Origin: a virus
Direction: 5' to 3' (one strand)
Length of the DNA stretch: 42,391 nucleotides
IMG/VR virus record: IMGVR_UViG_3300044294_000109
Span: 1-42,391 of that record
Below the pieces are notes generated by a model. That model saw nothing but the letters and a program-made list of their open reading frames with translations. It searched no databases and was not told the DNA's origin. Below are positions 1 through 9,900 of this stretch, piece by piece; the first letter of the stretch is position 1; every line of letters starts with the position of its first letter. The position numbers were made by a program, and so were the translations under genes.

Positions 1-1582
1 ACACTGCTCCACTTCCAGTGTTTCCGTTACCAGGAGTATTTCCAACAATAACAGTGGGAGTTCCTTGATATCCAGATCCTGGATTTACAATGTCTCCCCC
101 AATAATTCCTCCACCAGCACCACCACCAGGACCACCTCCACCACCAGGAGGTGTAGCACCACTTGGCGGAGGTTGTATAATTGGATTAATTTCTGCTGGT
201 ACTAATGGATTTCCACCAATTATATAAATTGAAGGTGGTCCAGCTTGTGCGGGCCCAGTATTGCATGGAGGAACAGATCCATCTAAACCTAATGAATTTC
301 CTGCTTGTTCTAAAATGCTTCCCAAAGGTCCAGAAAGAGGATCCTGAATATTAATTCCACCCCAAGGACTCCATTCTTTAATTTCTGGAATACTTCCACC
401 AGGATCACAAGATAAAAATTGTAGGACACCAGCAATTTTATCAATAAGTCCACTTATGCTTCCAAGTGCTCCACCAATTGCACCAGTAATTCCTGATAGG
501 ATAGAGTTAATTGGACCAAAGATACTATCTAATGCATTTGATATTTGACCAAGTGCCTTGTCAATAATTTTTCCAACCATACTTTCGATAGCACACATTG
601 GAGCATTTACATACTTATTGATTAACTCTTTTAAAAATGCAGTCAAAAGTTTTAGAAGCCCATCAATAATTTTATTTATTATACAGGCCAACGTATCTGT
701 TCCTTTGTTTTGTGCTTCATTTAATTTTGGTCTTTCATTCGGCATCAATAAATCAACAGTATCTTTTACAAGATTATTCAAAGCAGTTACCACAGCTCCA
801 CGAATTTTTGAAATCAAAGATTTCATAAATCCAGCAATCATGGATGCGGATTTGTTTAGTTCAGCTTGAAGAATCTTTGTCGGAGCAGTTGCAGCACCAA
901 AGAATGATGATTGTGCCGACTTAATTTTATTGACAACTGCAAGCAAATTTTTAATCACAACTTGCATCGAATCCATTTCACTTGAAGACTTCTTGTCTGC
1001 ATTTGTCAGAGCAGTTGATTCATTTCCACTCAATGCTTGTTTTACATCACCAACTGATGCAACGTTTACTCCCGTGCCTTCTCGAATCGGCATCGATCCT
1101 GGACTAAGTGACTGATCCTTATCTGCTACTGGAACTTGTCCCGACAATCCTGCCATTCCTGTTCTTGGGACAAATCCCTCCTGAGGATCATCACCATACA
1201 ATTCTGTGTTGTCATTCGTTCCCAAACACCCAAGGATGACGGGTTGCTGCCTGTCTAACCCGTCTTTATAGAACCCCATCACAAAGTTACCTTGACGGAT
1301 GTTGGGGGTCATTCTAGACCCTCCAAGACCAGATCCAGCAGTTACTGGATAAAGAACCTCGCACATTGGGAGTTCTTCATCAGAAACCTCGTCTGTTTTA
1401 TTTTTAGTCTGATTACCGAATATTCTTACTTTATAGCGATAACCAAATCCTTTTACATCATCTTTATCCTGTCGGAGTTTTGGATTGATGTTATCTCTCC
1501 ATGTTGAATCATCAACAACTTGACCCAACCAAAGATTGAGTCCACCTCCTCCAAAAGTTTGTTGATCAAATAATCCGCTCAT
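1..1582 (-). CDS. gp5: gp5-like baseplate hub protein (3' part outside window)
   Basis: The frame is open from its ATG at 1582 to the window edge, so 527 codons are visible and the C-terminus is missing. Residues about 40-130 resemble the OB-fold of T4 gp5: the segment with YRYKVRIFGN, the acidic stretch ending ELPMCEVLYP, and the run VILGCLGTNDN. The middle is a long amphipathic helical region (about 190-350). The visible end is Gly/Pro-rich. I see no lysozyme domain in the visible part, unlike T4 gp5, where it follows the OB-fold. The ATG overlaps the stop of the upstream CP12-like gene as TAATG, suggesting translational coupling. Its place after the hub gene fits a spike/hub protein. The family call is good; loss of lysozyme is inference because the C-terminus is unseen. 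Confidence 0.82.
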   Translation of the reverse strand, partial: MSGLFDQQTFGGGGLNLWLGQVVDDSTWRDNINPKLRQDKDDVKGFGYRYKVRIFGNQTKNKTDEVSDEELPMCEVLYPVTAGSGLGGSRMTPNIRQGNFVMGFYKDGLDRQQPVILGCLGTNDNTELYGDDPQEGFVPRTGMAGLSGQVPVADKDQSLSPGSMPIREGTGVNVASVGDVKQALSGNESTALTNADKKSSSEMDSMQVVIKNLLAVVNKIKSAQSSFFGAATAPTKILQAELNKSASMIAGFMKSLISKIRGAVVTALNNLVKDTVDLLMPNERPKLNEAQNKGTDTLACIINKIIDGLLKLLTAFLKELINKYVNAPMCAIESMVGKIIDKALGQISNALDSIFGPINSILSGITGAIGGALGSISGLIDKIAGVLQFLSCDPGGSIPEIKEWSPWGGINIQDPLSGPLGSILEQAGNSLGLDGSVPPCNTGPAQAGPPSIYIIGGNPLVPAEINPIIQPPPSGATPPGGGGGPGGGAGGGIIGGDIVNPGSGYQGTPTVIVGNTPGNGNTGSGAV

Positions 1583-1794
1583 TAGTCGTCAAAGATTTTA
1601 CATTCTGGTGCATCTGGATTTGTGTCACAGTAGAGTTCAAGTGACGTTGGATCATAATGATCTTCTGGATGACGCTCATGATATGATTCCAACCCTTTTA
1701 GTTCTCCCTCAATATGCCTACGTTGTTGAGAAGAGATAGTTAGATCTTCGAGAATCTTTTTATCTTGTTCAATATGTTTTTCGATACTTTCCAT
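1582..1794 (-). CDS. cp12: CP12-like Calvin-cycle regulator
   Basis: A 70-aa protein whose C-terminus, SLELYCDTNPDAPECKIFDD, is a near-textbook CP12 tail: a Cys pair (C56, C65) with the intervening Pro-Asp and a terminal acidic DD. In cyanobacteria CP12 binds GAPDH and phosphoribulokinase under oxidising conditions and switches off the Calvin cycle. Cyanophages are known to carry cp12. Here the N-terminal Cys pair and the usual AWD-VEEL core are absent; the first 50 residues are a charged helix. The C-terminal pair is the part that docks on GAPDH, so GAPDH binding seems possible while PRK locking is doubtful (inference). It lies between the hub gene (4-nt gap) and gp5 (1-nt overlap), so it is probably expressed with baseplate genes. 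Confidence 0.8.
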   Translation of the reverse strand: MESIEKHIEQDKKILEDLTISSQQRRHIEGELKGLESYHERHPEDHYDPTSLELYCDTNPDAPECKIFDD

Positions 1795-1798
1795 AGTT

Positions 1799-3070
1799 TT
1801 ACTTATCGTAAGAATCTCTTACGAGAATTAGTTTACTTACTGTTCTTGATGGTGTCAACTTATGACATAATTCCGATATCATATATAGTCCACTATTTGT
1901 CTTTTCTGCTTTTGGAGTATTCCCTGCGGAAACTTCTGGTATTTCTATGTATACCATATCTCCAACATTTACTCCTAAATTTCCTGCAATTGTAATGGAA
2001 AGTTGAATTGTAAATGCTTGCTGATATCTCATTGCTGCCTGAGCAGCTGTGTCTGTCAGTTCCAAATTTGGTTCATCAACTTTTTTAAGTTGTTCCTTTA
2101 AATTAGATCCTGCCGGAAGAGTTCCAATGTCTTTAATATAGTTAAAGTATCTAGAAGGACTTTCAATGAAAGTTGGATTTACTCTTTTTGATATATTAGT
2201 TTTTGCTGCTTTTTTAATTCCACCCTCTTGATCATCTACTGAGAAACCATTCTCTTCGTATTTTTGATCATATGGATTGTAATCATATGTCTCAGTATTA
2301 TATGTTCCCATTTGAAGATTTTTTTGAAATTCGATGTTGGAATCAAAAGAATAATCTATGATTTTAGCATCAAACCCCGATGGAATTTGATCCGTAGTTT
2401 CCGTGTATATTAACTTTACTTTTTTTTCTTGTTTGAAGAGTTCATCAACTGACTTAAAATTGTATCCATAATAAGTTTCAAAGAAAAGATAACCAGCTAC
2501 TTGTCCTTTTTTGAAAGGAACTGCTTTCTTTGCAAGAGATAAACACCAATAAAATGGTTTATAACCTACTCCAAGAAAATTGAATTTATTAACAGTCTCG
2601 TCGGCATTCAGCGCTTTTGATGTTCCCAAATCTCTATCAAGTATAGTCCCCACGCTTTCGGAAATTTTTCCTTCAAATTTCTTTCTAACTCTTTTACTTT
2701 CATTCATTAAAAGTTCTTTTGAGCACATTGTTATTGTGTATTGCTGAACTTTGGTTGAATTACTTAATCCAATAATTTCATCGATATACATCTCCAAATT
2801 ATATTGATTGTTATAATTGTCAGTGAAACCAATTTGAACTTTCTCGCCGCCAGCAAGTTTGAGACTATCAAAGACACTCGAAACGTTACCTCCACCAGGT
2901 TCTGCACCAGCGTCAAGAACTGTTGCTGTTGCTCTCAGTGACACATCAAAAACACTTTCTTCATAAGTAAATTCCATCACAAGTCTTCTGATATCTTTTT
3001 CACCAGAGGTGTTAGAAGTTATCAGAAATTTTGTAATATCAGAACTTGAAAGTGCAACATTAACGCCCAT
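1799..3070 (-). CDS. Baseplate hub protein, gp27-like
   Basis: A 423-aa protein with no signal peptide, beta-rich and without Cys motifs. Its length (T4 gp27 is about 390 aa) and its place between the tape-measure-like genes and gp5 match the hub protein that holds the gp5 spike. The first 130 residues alternate beta strands and polar loops (FEFTYEESVFDVSLRATATV-like pattern) as expected for a tail-tube-type fold, and the end (GDMVYIEIPEVSAGN followed by GLYMISELCHKLTPSRTV) is a pattern often seen in phage hub proteins, where a barrel closes with a 'G-Y-I-x-x-V-x-H' strand. The call rests on position and this pattern, not on clear similarity that I can align. The ATG follows the upstream stop by 3 nt. 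Confidence 0.6.
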   Translation of the reverse strand: MGVNVALSSSDITKFLITSNTSGEKDIRRLVMEFTYEESVFDVSLRATATVLDAGAEPGGGNVSSVFDSLKLAGGEKVQIGFTDNYNNQYNLEMYIDEIIGLSNSTKVQQYTITMCSKELLMNESKRVRKKFEGKISESVGTILDRDLGTSKALNADETVNKFNFLGVGYKPFYWCLSLAKKAVPFKKGQVAGYLFFETYYGYNFKSVDELFKQEKKVKLIYTETTDQIPSGFDAKIIDYSFDSNIEFQKNLQMGTYNTETYDYNPYDQKYEENGFSVDDQEGGIKKAAKTNISKRVNPTFIESPSRYFNYIKDIGTLPAGSNLKEQLKKVDEPNLELTDTAAQAAMRYQQAFTIQLSITIAGNLGVNVGDMVYIEIPEVSAGNTPKAEKTNSGLYMISELCHKLTPSRTVSKLILVRDSYDK

Positions 3071-3073
3071 ATT

Positions 3074-6000
3074 TTATCCAGCAAAAAGATTGTCTGCCAT
3101 ACTATTTACCTCACCAGAAGCAACCACAACCTTAGTTCCTCCTCTCATTGGCATTGGAATTGGAACTTCTTTTTCAATAATCATTGGTTGAACAACAACT
3201 TTGGTTTTTGCCTTATCATAATTCATGGTTTGTTGAAGTCCCTTGAATGCACCTGGAACAACCCCACCACCATGAGCGGCACCAACAATCTTTGCTGCTT
3301 TATATGATAAATCATAATCTCCTTTTCCAATTGGGCCAGATCCATATGTTGCCCAAGGTATATCAAATGCAGTTCCGTCTGTTGGATCACTATAAGTTGG
3401 TTTACCACCAACTGGACCATAGTGCCCACCTGTTGCAGAGTGTTTTCCAACACTCGTAAATCCCTCAAATTCATATGGTTTATAACCAGATGATTTTAAT
3501 TTTTTAAATGCATTAACAGCGGCAGATCTAGAATTAAAACCGAAATGATCGTGAGCATTAATTTGTCCAGCGTGTCCAGCATCATATCCCTTTCTGTTTG
3601 GATTTCCGTGCAACCATTGAACTACTGATCCTTTTGGAACATCCCCCGCAGGACCTTGCTGCTCTTGCCCACCACCTTCTTTTGCTCCTTTGTTTATATC
3701 TTTTTGATTCCAATTCATGGTTTGTTGAAGTCCCTTGAATGCATCTGGAACAACCCCACCACTTGCAAATTTTGCAGTTAAAACATTTTTTACCTGAACA
3801 TTACTCAACCAATCTGCTTCCGATGCCTGAGCTCTATTTTGCAACAGTCCAAGATGCAAATGTGGAACTTTATTGGCAACACCCATTGATCCTATTGTTT
3901 GTCCTGCTTTAATTGGAATCCCAGATTTATTCTCAACTGCACCAGAAAGTGAAGAAAGGTGAGTTCCATAAGCATATTTGATTGTTTTTCCCCCATATTG
4001 AAATGGTTTAGATAATTGAACCAGAAATGAATGTTGCGGTTGATAACCGGGTTTATTTGGATTAGAATCATCCTTCCAAGAGGTATGCCCTGTTTCTGCA
4101 TAGAGTAGGGTACCACTAACAGGAGAAACAATTGGATCCCCTGTTTTTCCAATAATATCTAAACCACTATCAGCAGCATAACCATAACTTCCTCTAACCC
4201 CTGGTGATGATCTTGGAGTAGGATCTTTTAGTCCAAAAGAACCAGAACTTTCTAATATTTCTGCGGGAAAATTTCTACGGTCTCCACGATCATCAACAGC
4301 ACCGCGGCCTAACATTCTACCCTTTTTAACTTTTGATAGTGCTGCTTTAACTTTTTCAGCAGTCATAGCACTGCTTTGTCCTGGATAATAAAATCTACCT
4401 TGTGCGTTTGGAAGAGATGCAAATTCCTGAGACAAACCTTGCATAAACTGTTCGTCACTGATTTCATTCTTCAACCATCTTTCACCACCTCTTCCTTTGA
4501 TGTTAACATTAATAATAATTTTTTCTTGGTTTTCAGGGCTGTAAAGATCTTTATCTGGATTTAAACCTGCTGTTTTGGCTCTATCAACCAAGAATTGTGG
4601 TAGTTGCTGATATTTTCCTACTGCACCAGTCGCTCTTCTTGCCACATCAGCAATAGTCATTTTTGTTGCACCAGGTAAAGTTGTGCCGGGATACATCGCC
4701 TCATAGTTTCCACCAGATTCTTTACCTGCAATCAAATCTAAAAGTGGACCCCAGGTTCCTTCTGTCATACCACCAGGACCACCTCCACCAGGTTCAGGTT
4801 CTCCACCAGGTTCAGGTTCTCCACCAGGTCCAGGTTCACCGCTTTTCTCTTCTTCAAGTTCAAGTTCTATGGATTTAATTTCTTTATCCAAATAATTTGA
4901 TAAAGACATAACAGATTTTTTATTATCTGATGGATTCAAAGAAACAACAGTTGATACAACTTGACCACCTTTTTCAAACTTTAATGCGGAACTTAATTTT
5001 GAGGCAGATGCTGTAATTCCTTTAAACGCATCAAGGTTTGAAAAATTAGTCAGTTGTCCACCAACAGATTCTAAAACTCTACGATCAACTTTCATTCCCA
5101 ACGCAAGTTGAATCGCAGCAAACATCGATCCACCAATTAATGGAACATCTTTTACTTTGTTTGCGAGATTGATCAGTCCTTTAATATAAGATGGTAGTTT
5201 ACTCTCATCACCACCAAATCCAAAAAATGAAAAGAGTTTTTTAACTCCACCTACGATTGCACCACCTATTGAAGATGGTGTTAGTTTTGCAAGATTAATT
5301 TTTGGTATTGGAGGAAGTCTCATCATTCCACCAATACCTGGTAATCCTGCACTTAATTTACCTAAAAGTCCACCAGAAACGTATGAAGTAGCAATAGAAT
5401 CACCAAGAGAAAATGAATCAATATATCCACCAGATTGTTTTTTCTTTATTTGTGCAGAGGCACCTCCAAATATTCCAAATTTATCCCACCAAGGACGTTT
5501 TTCCTCTAATTTTTGCTTATTTGTCTTGGTTGAACTTGATTTTAATTCAGGTTTTTTATCTCCAAAAATCATATCATATAAGACACCACCAACAGCATCT
5601 CCCGCCATACCACCAGCGAGACCACCAAGAAACGTTCCTGCACCAGGAACAACAGATCCAGCAGCAGCACCAACAGCACCCAAAAGAGTAGCACCAATTG
5701 CTCTAAATGCTGCTCGACCGAGACTTTCACCCAAAGCAACGGCAATTGCAAAATCAACCAATCCACCAATAACAGGAAGTCTCTTAACAAGAGGTCTGAT
5801 AAATTTGCCAGCAGATTTTTTTAGTCCTTGTTCACCAAGTTCACCAGCTGCTGGTAAAAGTTTAGGAGAAGTTGCTCCTGTTATTTTAGGTCTTTGTCTT
5901 AAAGGATTTCTAAGATCTGGTCTTCCAGCAGTAGATCCACCCGTCGTTGTAACTCTTGGACGATCTCTAAGAGGATTTCTAAGATCTGGTCTTCCAGCAG

Positions 6001-6958
6001 TAGATCCACCCGTCGTTGTAACTCTTGGACGATCTCTAAGAGGATTTCTAAGATCTGGTCTACCTGCTGCTTTTCCGCCAGAAGTAGTAACCTTTGGTCC
6101 ACCACCTCTTGTTCCTGCGCCAGGACGACCACCTCTTCCACCACCAAATCCTCCACCAGCGGCACCCGCCATAGCAAGTATTAGAGAAAGATTCATTACC
6201 TGGTTAAAGATCTCACCAAATTTGTCAAATGCTTTTGCAGCATTCTCACCACCAAGTTTTTCAACAAAACCACGAGTTGAGTCGTATGCTTTATATCCCC
6301 AATCTATAAAAGTTACAAGACCATTTAATAAGAATCCAGCGGCATCAATTAAAAATTCAATCGCTGGGGCTATAATTTTTGCAAGATCAATTAATTTTGG
6401 TAATAGGGGAACTAATCTAATTGCAATAAATCCCAGTAGAACAGCGGTTATATAATTTTTAATTCCTTCCCAAATGTTACTAAATGGTTTTTTAACCTTA
6501 TTGCCCATTCCTTTAAGAATTCCACTACCACCTTTTTCATATTTTCCTTCTTTTTTCTTTCTTTCAGTGTCAGAACTTTGTTTTGCGAGTTGTTCTTCTT
6601 CTCTTCTTTTTTGAGAAAAAGATCCTTTTAATAGTTTATCAATCTCAATAACTTTATCTTTGATATATCTTACATCTTCTTCAAGAGTTCCTTTTCCCCC
6701 ACCTGATGATGTTTTTGTTGAAGTTTGTGTTCCTACATTTTTTTCAATAGTTTTAGAAAGAGTAGGTGTTAACAGAGGTGTTAACGGTGCTTTTGGTCGA
6801 ACAATAATTGCCGATGATTTTTTATCACCAAAATTTTGACCTACGGTTTTTTTAGATTTTACTTTTAGTAAATTCTTACCGATATTTGCAGTTTTTGCAA
6901 TTTTTGATCCAGAGGGAATCATTTTACCACCAGATCCAGTGAGTTTAGGAAGTGCCAT
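3074..6958 (-). CDS. Giant tail protein with lysozyme-like and M23-like domains
   Basis: 1294 aa. In order: a charged coiled region (about 90-150); a hydrophobic stretch (about 165-220, KPFSNIWEGIKNYITAVLLG onward); Gly-rich linkers with three 23-aa repeats (about 285-355); a glycine-zipper segment (about 415-450); Gly/Pro/Glu linker (about 705-732); a GH104/lambda-lysozyme-like domain (about 735-880, start LLDLIAGKESGGNYEAMYPG, Glu likely catalytic); an M23 endopeptidase-like domain (about 920-1045) ending in HLHLGL; then a 146-aa module (1081-1226) also present in the upstream neighbour. The first M23 zinc ligand position reads DSGLDI rather than H-x-G-x-D, so peptidase activity is doubtful. 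N-terminal architecture is shared with the 1052-aa protein. Likely role: tape-measure-associated or hub protein that opens the cell wall. A strong ribosome site (AGGAGGT) precedes the ATG. Confidence 0.7.
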   Translation of the reverse strand: MALPKLTGSGGKMIPSGSKIAKTANIGKNLLKVKSKKTVGQNFGDKKSSAIIVRPKAPLTPLLTPTLSKTIEKNVGTQTSTKTSSGGGKGTLEEDVRYIKDKVIEIDKLLKGSFSQKRREEEQLAKQSSDTERKKKEGKYEKGGSGILKGMGNKVKKPFSNIWEGIKNYITAVLLGFIAIRLVPLLPKLIDLAKIIAPAIEFLIDAAGFLLNGLVTFIDWGYKAYDSTRGFVEKLGGENAAKAFDKFGEIFNQVMNLSLILAMAGAAGGGFGGGRGGRPGAGTRGGGPKVTTSGGKAAGRPDLRNPLRDRPRVTTTGGSTAGRPDLRNPLRDRPRVTTTGGSTAGRPDLRNPLRQRPKITGATSPKLLPAAGELGEQGLKKSAGKFIRPLVKRLPVIGGLVDFAIAVALGESLGRAAFRAIGATLLGAVGAAAGSVVPGAGTFLGGLAGGMAGDAVGGVLYDMIFGDKKPELKSSSTKTNKQKLEEKRPWWDKFGIFGGASAQIKKKQSGGYIDSFSLGDSIATSYVSGGLLGKLSAGLPGIGGMMRLPPIPKINLAKLTPSSIGGAIVGGVKKLFSFFGFGGDESKLPSYIKGLINLANKVKDVPLIGGSMFAAIQLALGMKVDRRVLESVGGQLTNFSNLDAFKGITASASKLSSALKFEKGGQVVSTVVSLNPSDNKKSVMSLSNYLDKEIKSIELELEEEKSGEPGPGGEPEPGGEPEPGGGGPGGMTEGTWGPLLDLIAGKESGGNYEAMYPGTTLPGATKMTIADVARRATGAVGKYQQLPQFLVDRAKTAGLNPDKDLYSPENQEKIIINVNIKGRGGERWLKNEISDEQFMQGLSQEFASLPNAQGRFYYPGQSSAMTAEKVKAALSKVKKGRMLGRGAVDDRGDRRNFPAEILESSGSFGLKDPTPRSSPGVRGSYGYAADSGLDIIGKTGDPIVSPVSGTLLYAETGHTSWKDDSNPNKPGYQPQHSFLVQLSKPFQYGGKTIKYAYGTHLSSLSGAVENKSGIPIKAGQTIGSMGVANKVPHLHLGLLQNRAQASEADWLSNVQVKNVLTAKFASGGVVPDAFKGLQQTMNWNQKDINKGAKEGGGQEQQGPAGDVPKGSVVQWLHGNPNRKGYDAGHAGQINAHDHFGFNSRSAAVNAFKKLKSSGYKPYEFEGFTSVGKHSATGGHYGPVGGKPTYSDPTDGTAFDIPWATYGSGPIGKGDYDLSYKAAKIVGAAHGGGVVPGAFKGLQQTMNYDKAKTKVVVQPMIIEKEVPIPMPMRGGTKVVVASGEVNSMADNLFAG
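3220..3762 (-). repeat. 51-bp direct repeats flanking the shared module
   Basis: Bases 3220-3270 and 3712-3762 are 51-bp direct copies that differ at one position (C versus T, near 3252/3744). They encode the peptide around FKGLQQTMN and lie 492 bp apart (164 codons), bracketing the module that is also found in the neighbouring gene. This is the expected product of a tandem duplication or of recombination that inserted the cassette in frame. Confidence 0.85.
3279..3718 (-). repeat. 440-bp module, copy 1 (partner at 7695-8134)
   Basis: Nearly identical without indels to 7695-8134. The encoded module of about 146 residues begins at MNWNQKDINKGAKEGG and ends at SYKAAKIVGA. Conserved polar residues cluster in HDHF, GGHYGPVGG and DPTDGTAFDIPW, which hints at a metal site or hydrolase but is not a motif I can name. 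Differences between the copies are scattered substitutions concentrated around the segment before GGHYGPVGG. Confidence 0.85.
5890..6105 (-). repeat. Three tandem 69-bp (23-aa) repeats
   Basis: A unit of 69 bp recurs with starts near 5903, 5972 and 6041. It encodes GRPDLRNPLR-D/Q-RPRVTTTGG-type linker peptides inside the 1294-aa protein. The two central units are virtually identical in DNA, which suggests recent slippage or unequal recombination. The repeats probably form a flexible linker. Confidence 0.85.
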
Positions 6959-6970
6959 TTATTTTACCTC

Positions 6971-9900
6971 CTATACAAGACCATACATGGTTTTTGCATT
7001 TCTTCTAGAAGAGTTAGAAGAAACACTGACACTTGGAACTTTGGTTGCAAATCCTGCTCCTCCGCCGCCGGGCCCTCCACCCATGGATTGAACAATTGGA
7101 GGTAAAGTGGAAATAATAGAATCATCAGACATTACTGGTTGACCAACTGCCATCGATGATCTAGAAAGAGTCCCAAGTTTAGCAGCAGTTGAGTTACTAT
7201 CTGTTGAAGCAACCAATCTGTCGATTGCATTTGGTCCACCAAGTCTTGTTACTGTATCGACAGGAAGAATATATTCACCAGGTTGAGTTAAAACTGCTTG
7301 TCTATCTGCTGTTGCACCAGGAATACTCATTCCAGTATTTTCAGTAATTCCACCACCCTGATATCCAAGTTCTTTCATCATTGCTCTTCTTCGAGCTAAA
7401 TTAGCACCAAGACCTTGTTGATTGGCATAGTCTGTTGGTTTTGAAGATCTATGCTTTTCCACGACTTTACCCCAGTTCCATGGCATCCAAGATGGACCCA
7501 CCATTCCACCACCCTGATATCCAAGTTCTTTCAGCATTGCATTTCTTCGAGCCCAATTAGCACCAAGACCTTGTTGATTGGCATAGTCTGTTGGTTTTGA
7601 AGATCTATGCTTTTCCACGACTTTACCCCAGTTCCATGGCATCCAAGATGGACCCACCATTCCACCACCTTGCATTTTTTTAACTTGTGCAGAAGCACCA
7701 ACAATCTTTGCTGCTTTATATGATAAATCATAATCTCCTTTTCCAATTGGGCCAGATCCATATGTTGCCCAAGGTATATCAAATGCAGTTCCGTCTGTTG
7801 GATCACTATAAGTTGGTTCACCACCAACTGGACCATAGTGCCCACCAGTTGGAGAGTGGCCTCCAACACGGCCAAATCCCTCAAATTCATTTGGGTCATA
7901 ACCAGATGATTTTAATTTTTTAAATGCATTAACAGCGGCAGATCTAGAATTAAAACTGAAATGATCATGAGCATTAATTTGTCCAGCGTGGTCAGCATCA
8001 TATCCCTTTCTGTTTGGATTTCCATGCAACCATTGAACTACTGATCCTTTTGGAACATCCCCCGCAGGACCTTGCTGCTCTGGTCTACCACCTTCTTTTG
8101 CTCCTTTGTTTATATCTTTTTGATTCCAATTCATCTTGACTTGTCCAGTTTTTGGATCAACAATTGATGAAAAACGATTGATAGCATCCTCAATCATTTT
8201 GAGTGGTTTGGTTTTGTCAGTTAATCCACTCTTACCCATAGTTCTCTCTATGGTTTGCTGTGGTCTACCTATGGGTCCTGGTGCTGCTTTCTTCGGCAAA
8301 TTAGCAGATTGAATAATTGATAATGCAGTATTACCAACCTTTAATGCTTGATCATAAAGTCCAGCACCAAATTGCGTACCAGACTGCATAAGTTTTGATA
8401 CATCTTTTTGTAGTCTATCTCCTTTTAAATAATTTTGACCTTGTACAATTAAATTTTGTCCTTGATTTGCTAATCCTTGTGCAAATCCTTGTCTTTGATT
8501 TGCAAATCTTTGTCTCTGGGCATTGTATCTTTGCGTTCTATACTCATCTACAGTATGAATATTACCACCAGGTTGAACATTTTTAGATACAAATTGACTA
8601 GGTTGTTGAGATATACTGTCATACATTCTTTTAAGTTTATTTCCCCTTTCACCCATGTAAGTTCCACCAGCAGGAACTTCATTTCCCTCCCCTATCATTC
8701 CACCATTTGCAAAAGCAGGAAGAACTAATCCACCACCAGAAGCAGTCTGAACATTCTTTGCTAGTTTAGGTTTATTTGCATTAGAACCACCATACTTTTT
8801 GTTTAATGACAGGAAGAAATTAGATCCTAATGCATCTACTGTTTCCTTGTTAATAACAACTTCACCTGGTCGAGCAGCAATCAACTGAGTATCAACTCCT
8901 GCTCCTCTAATATCAGTTCCACTTGCTGTGGTAACTTTTCCACCTTTACGGAAACCATAAGACTTAGTTTGTCCTGTATCCATTCGATACAGTTGCTCTT
9001 TTGCCTCTGCGTCTTGTCCCGTTAATCTCTCATAGAAATTTGGATTATTTGCTTTTCTTTCAAGATCTGCTCTTACTTTATTCGTTCCTTTTTCTGCAAC
9101 TGCTTTATCGGTCTTTCTTTCTTGCTCATCAACTGTTTGTGGGAATAGCTTAGGTATTACTGCACCAGCAGAAAACAATGCTGCCCCAGCTAACAATGGA
9201 TTTTTTGCCATCGCGGTGAGTAATTTTGGAACAACCGAAATTGCCATTCTGGCTGTCCACATTCCAATCTTAGCAATAAATCCTATGGCAAATCTAGTAA
9301 ATGAATTACCAAAAATTAAATATGCTCCAAGAAGTGCTGGCCACCAATCCTTTAAGAATCTACCAATACTTTGTATTTTACCTTGATTTGATGGATCTCC
9401 AATCCAATCCATCAATTTAACAAACGCTCTTCCTAAAAAGAGAGCAGTCAAATAATTCAAAATTCCATCCAGTATATTACTGAATGGTTTTACAGTTTTG
9501 TCAAATGCCTTTTTAATTTTATTATCTTTCTCTTTCTCAACCTCTTCTTCTTTTCCTGAACGTTTTTTATTTTCTGCCCCTAGTCTTTGAAGTTCTGCTT
9601 GTTTGCCAAAGAACTTATTTTGATCACTTAGAGTGTTGAAGATTGAATCAACAGTTTTTCTAATTGCTCTAACATTTTTTTCAAGACTATCAGATTCCAA
9701 AAGACCAGTTGCTCGTTTTAGAGTTACATCTTTTACATTAACCTTTATGACCTCTGGATCTTCTTTTGTTGGTGGTTTAAGTGCAAGAGGAGAAACTCTT
9801 GTTCCTGGCAACATTTTAATACTTGGGCCACCTGGTGGTGGAGTTCCAGTTCCATCAGTCCCAGATCCACGACCTACCTGTGTTTTTGGTCCACTTTCAA

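Noticed and set aside
558-1115. Plus-strand ORFs opposite gp5
   Set aside because: Antisense to an amphipathic region of gp5, which is clearly coding.
3223-3474. Minus-strand ORF in the shared module, with a similar one at 7531-7899
   Set aside because: Alternative frame of the duplicated module; it repeats because the DNA repeats, not because it is a gene.
5526-6455. 309-aa plus-strand ORF, Pro-rich
   Set aside because: Mirror of the Gly-rich and repeat segments of the 1294-aa gene; composition is a shadow and it lies wholly inside the real gene.
7351-7662. Possible CRISPR-like repeats
   Set aside because: Two tandem coding repeats with no spacers; period keeps the reading frame.
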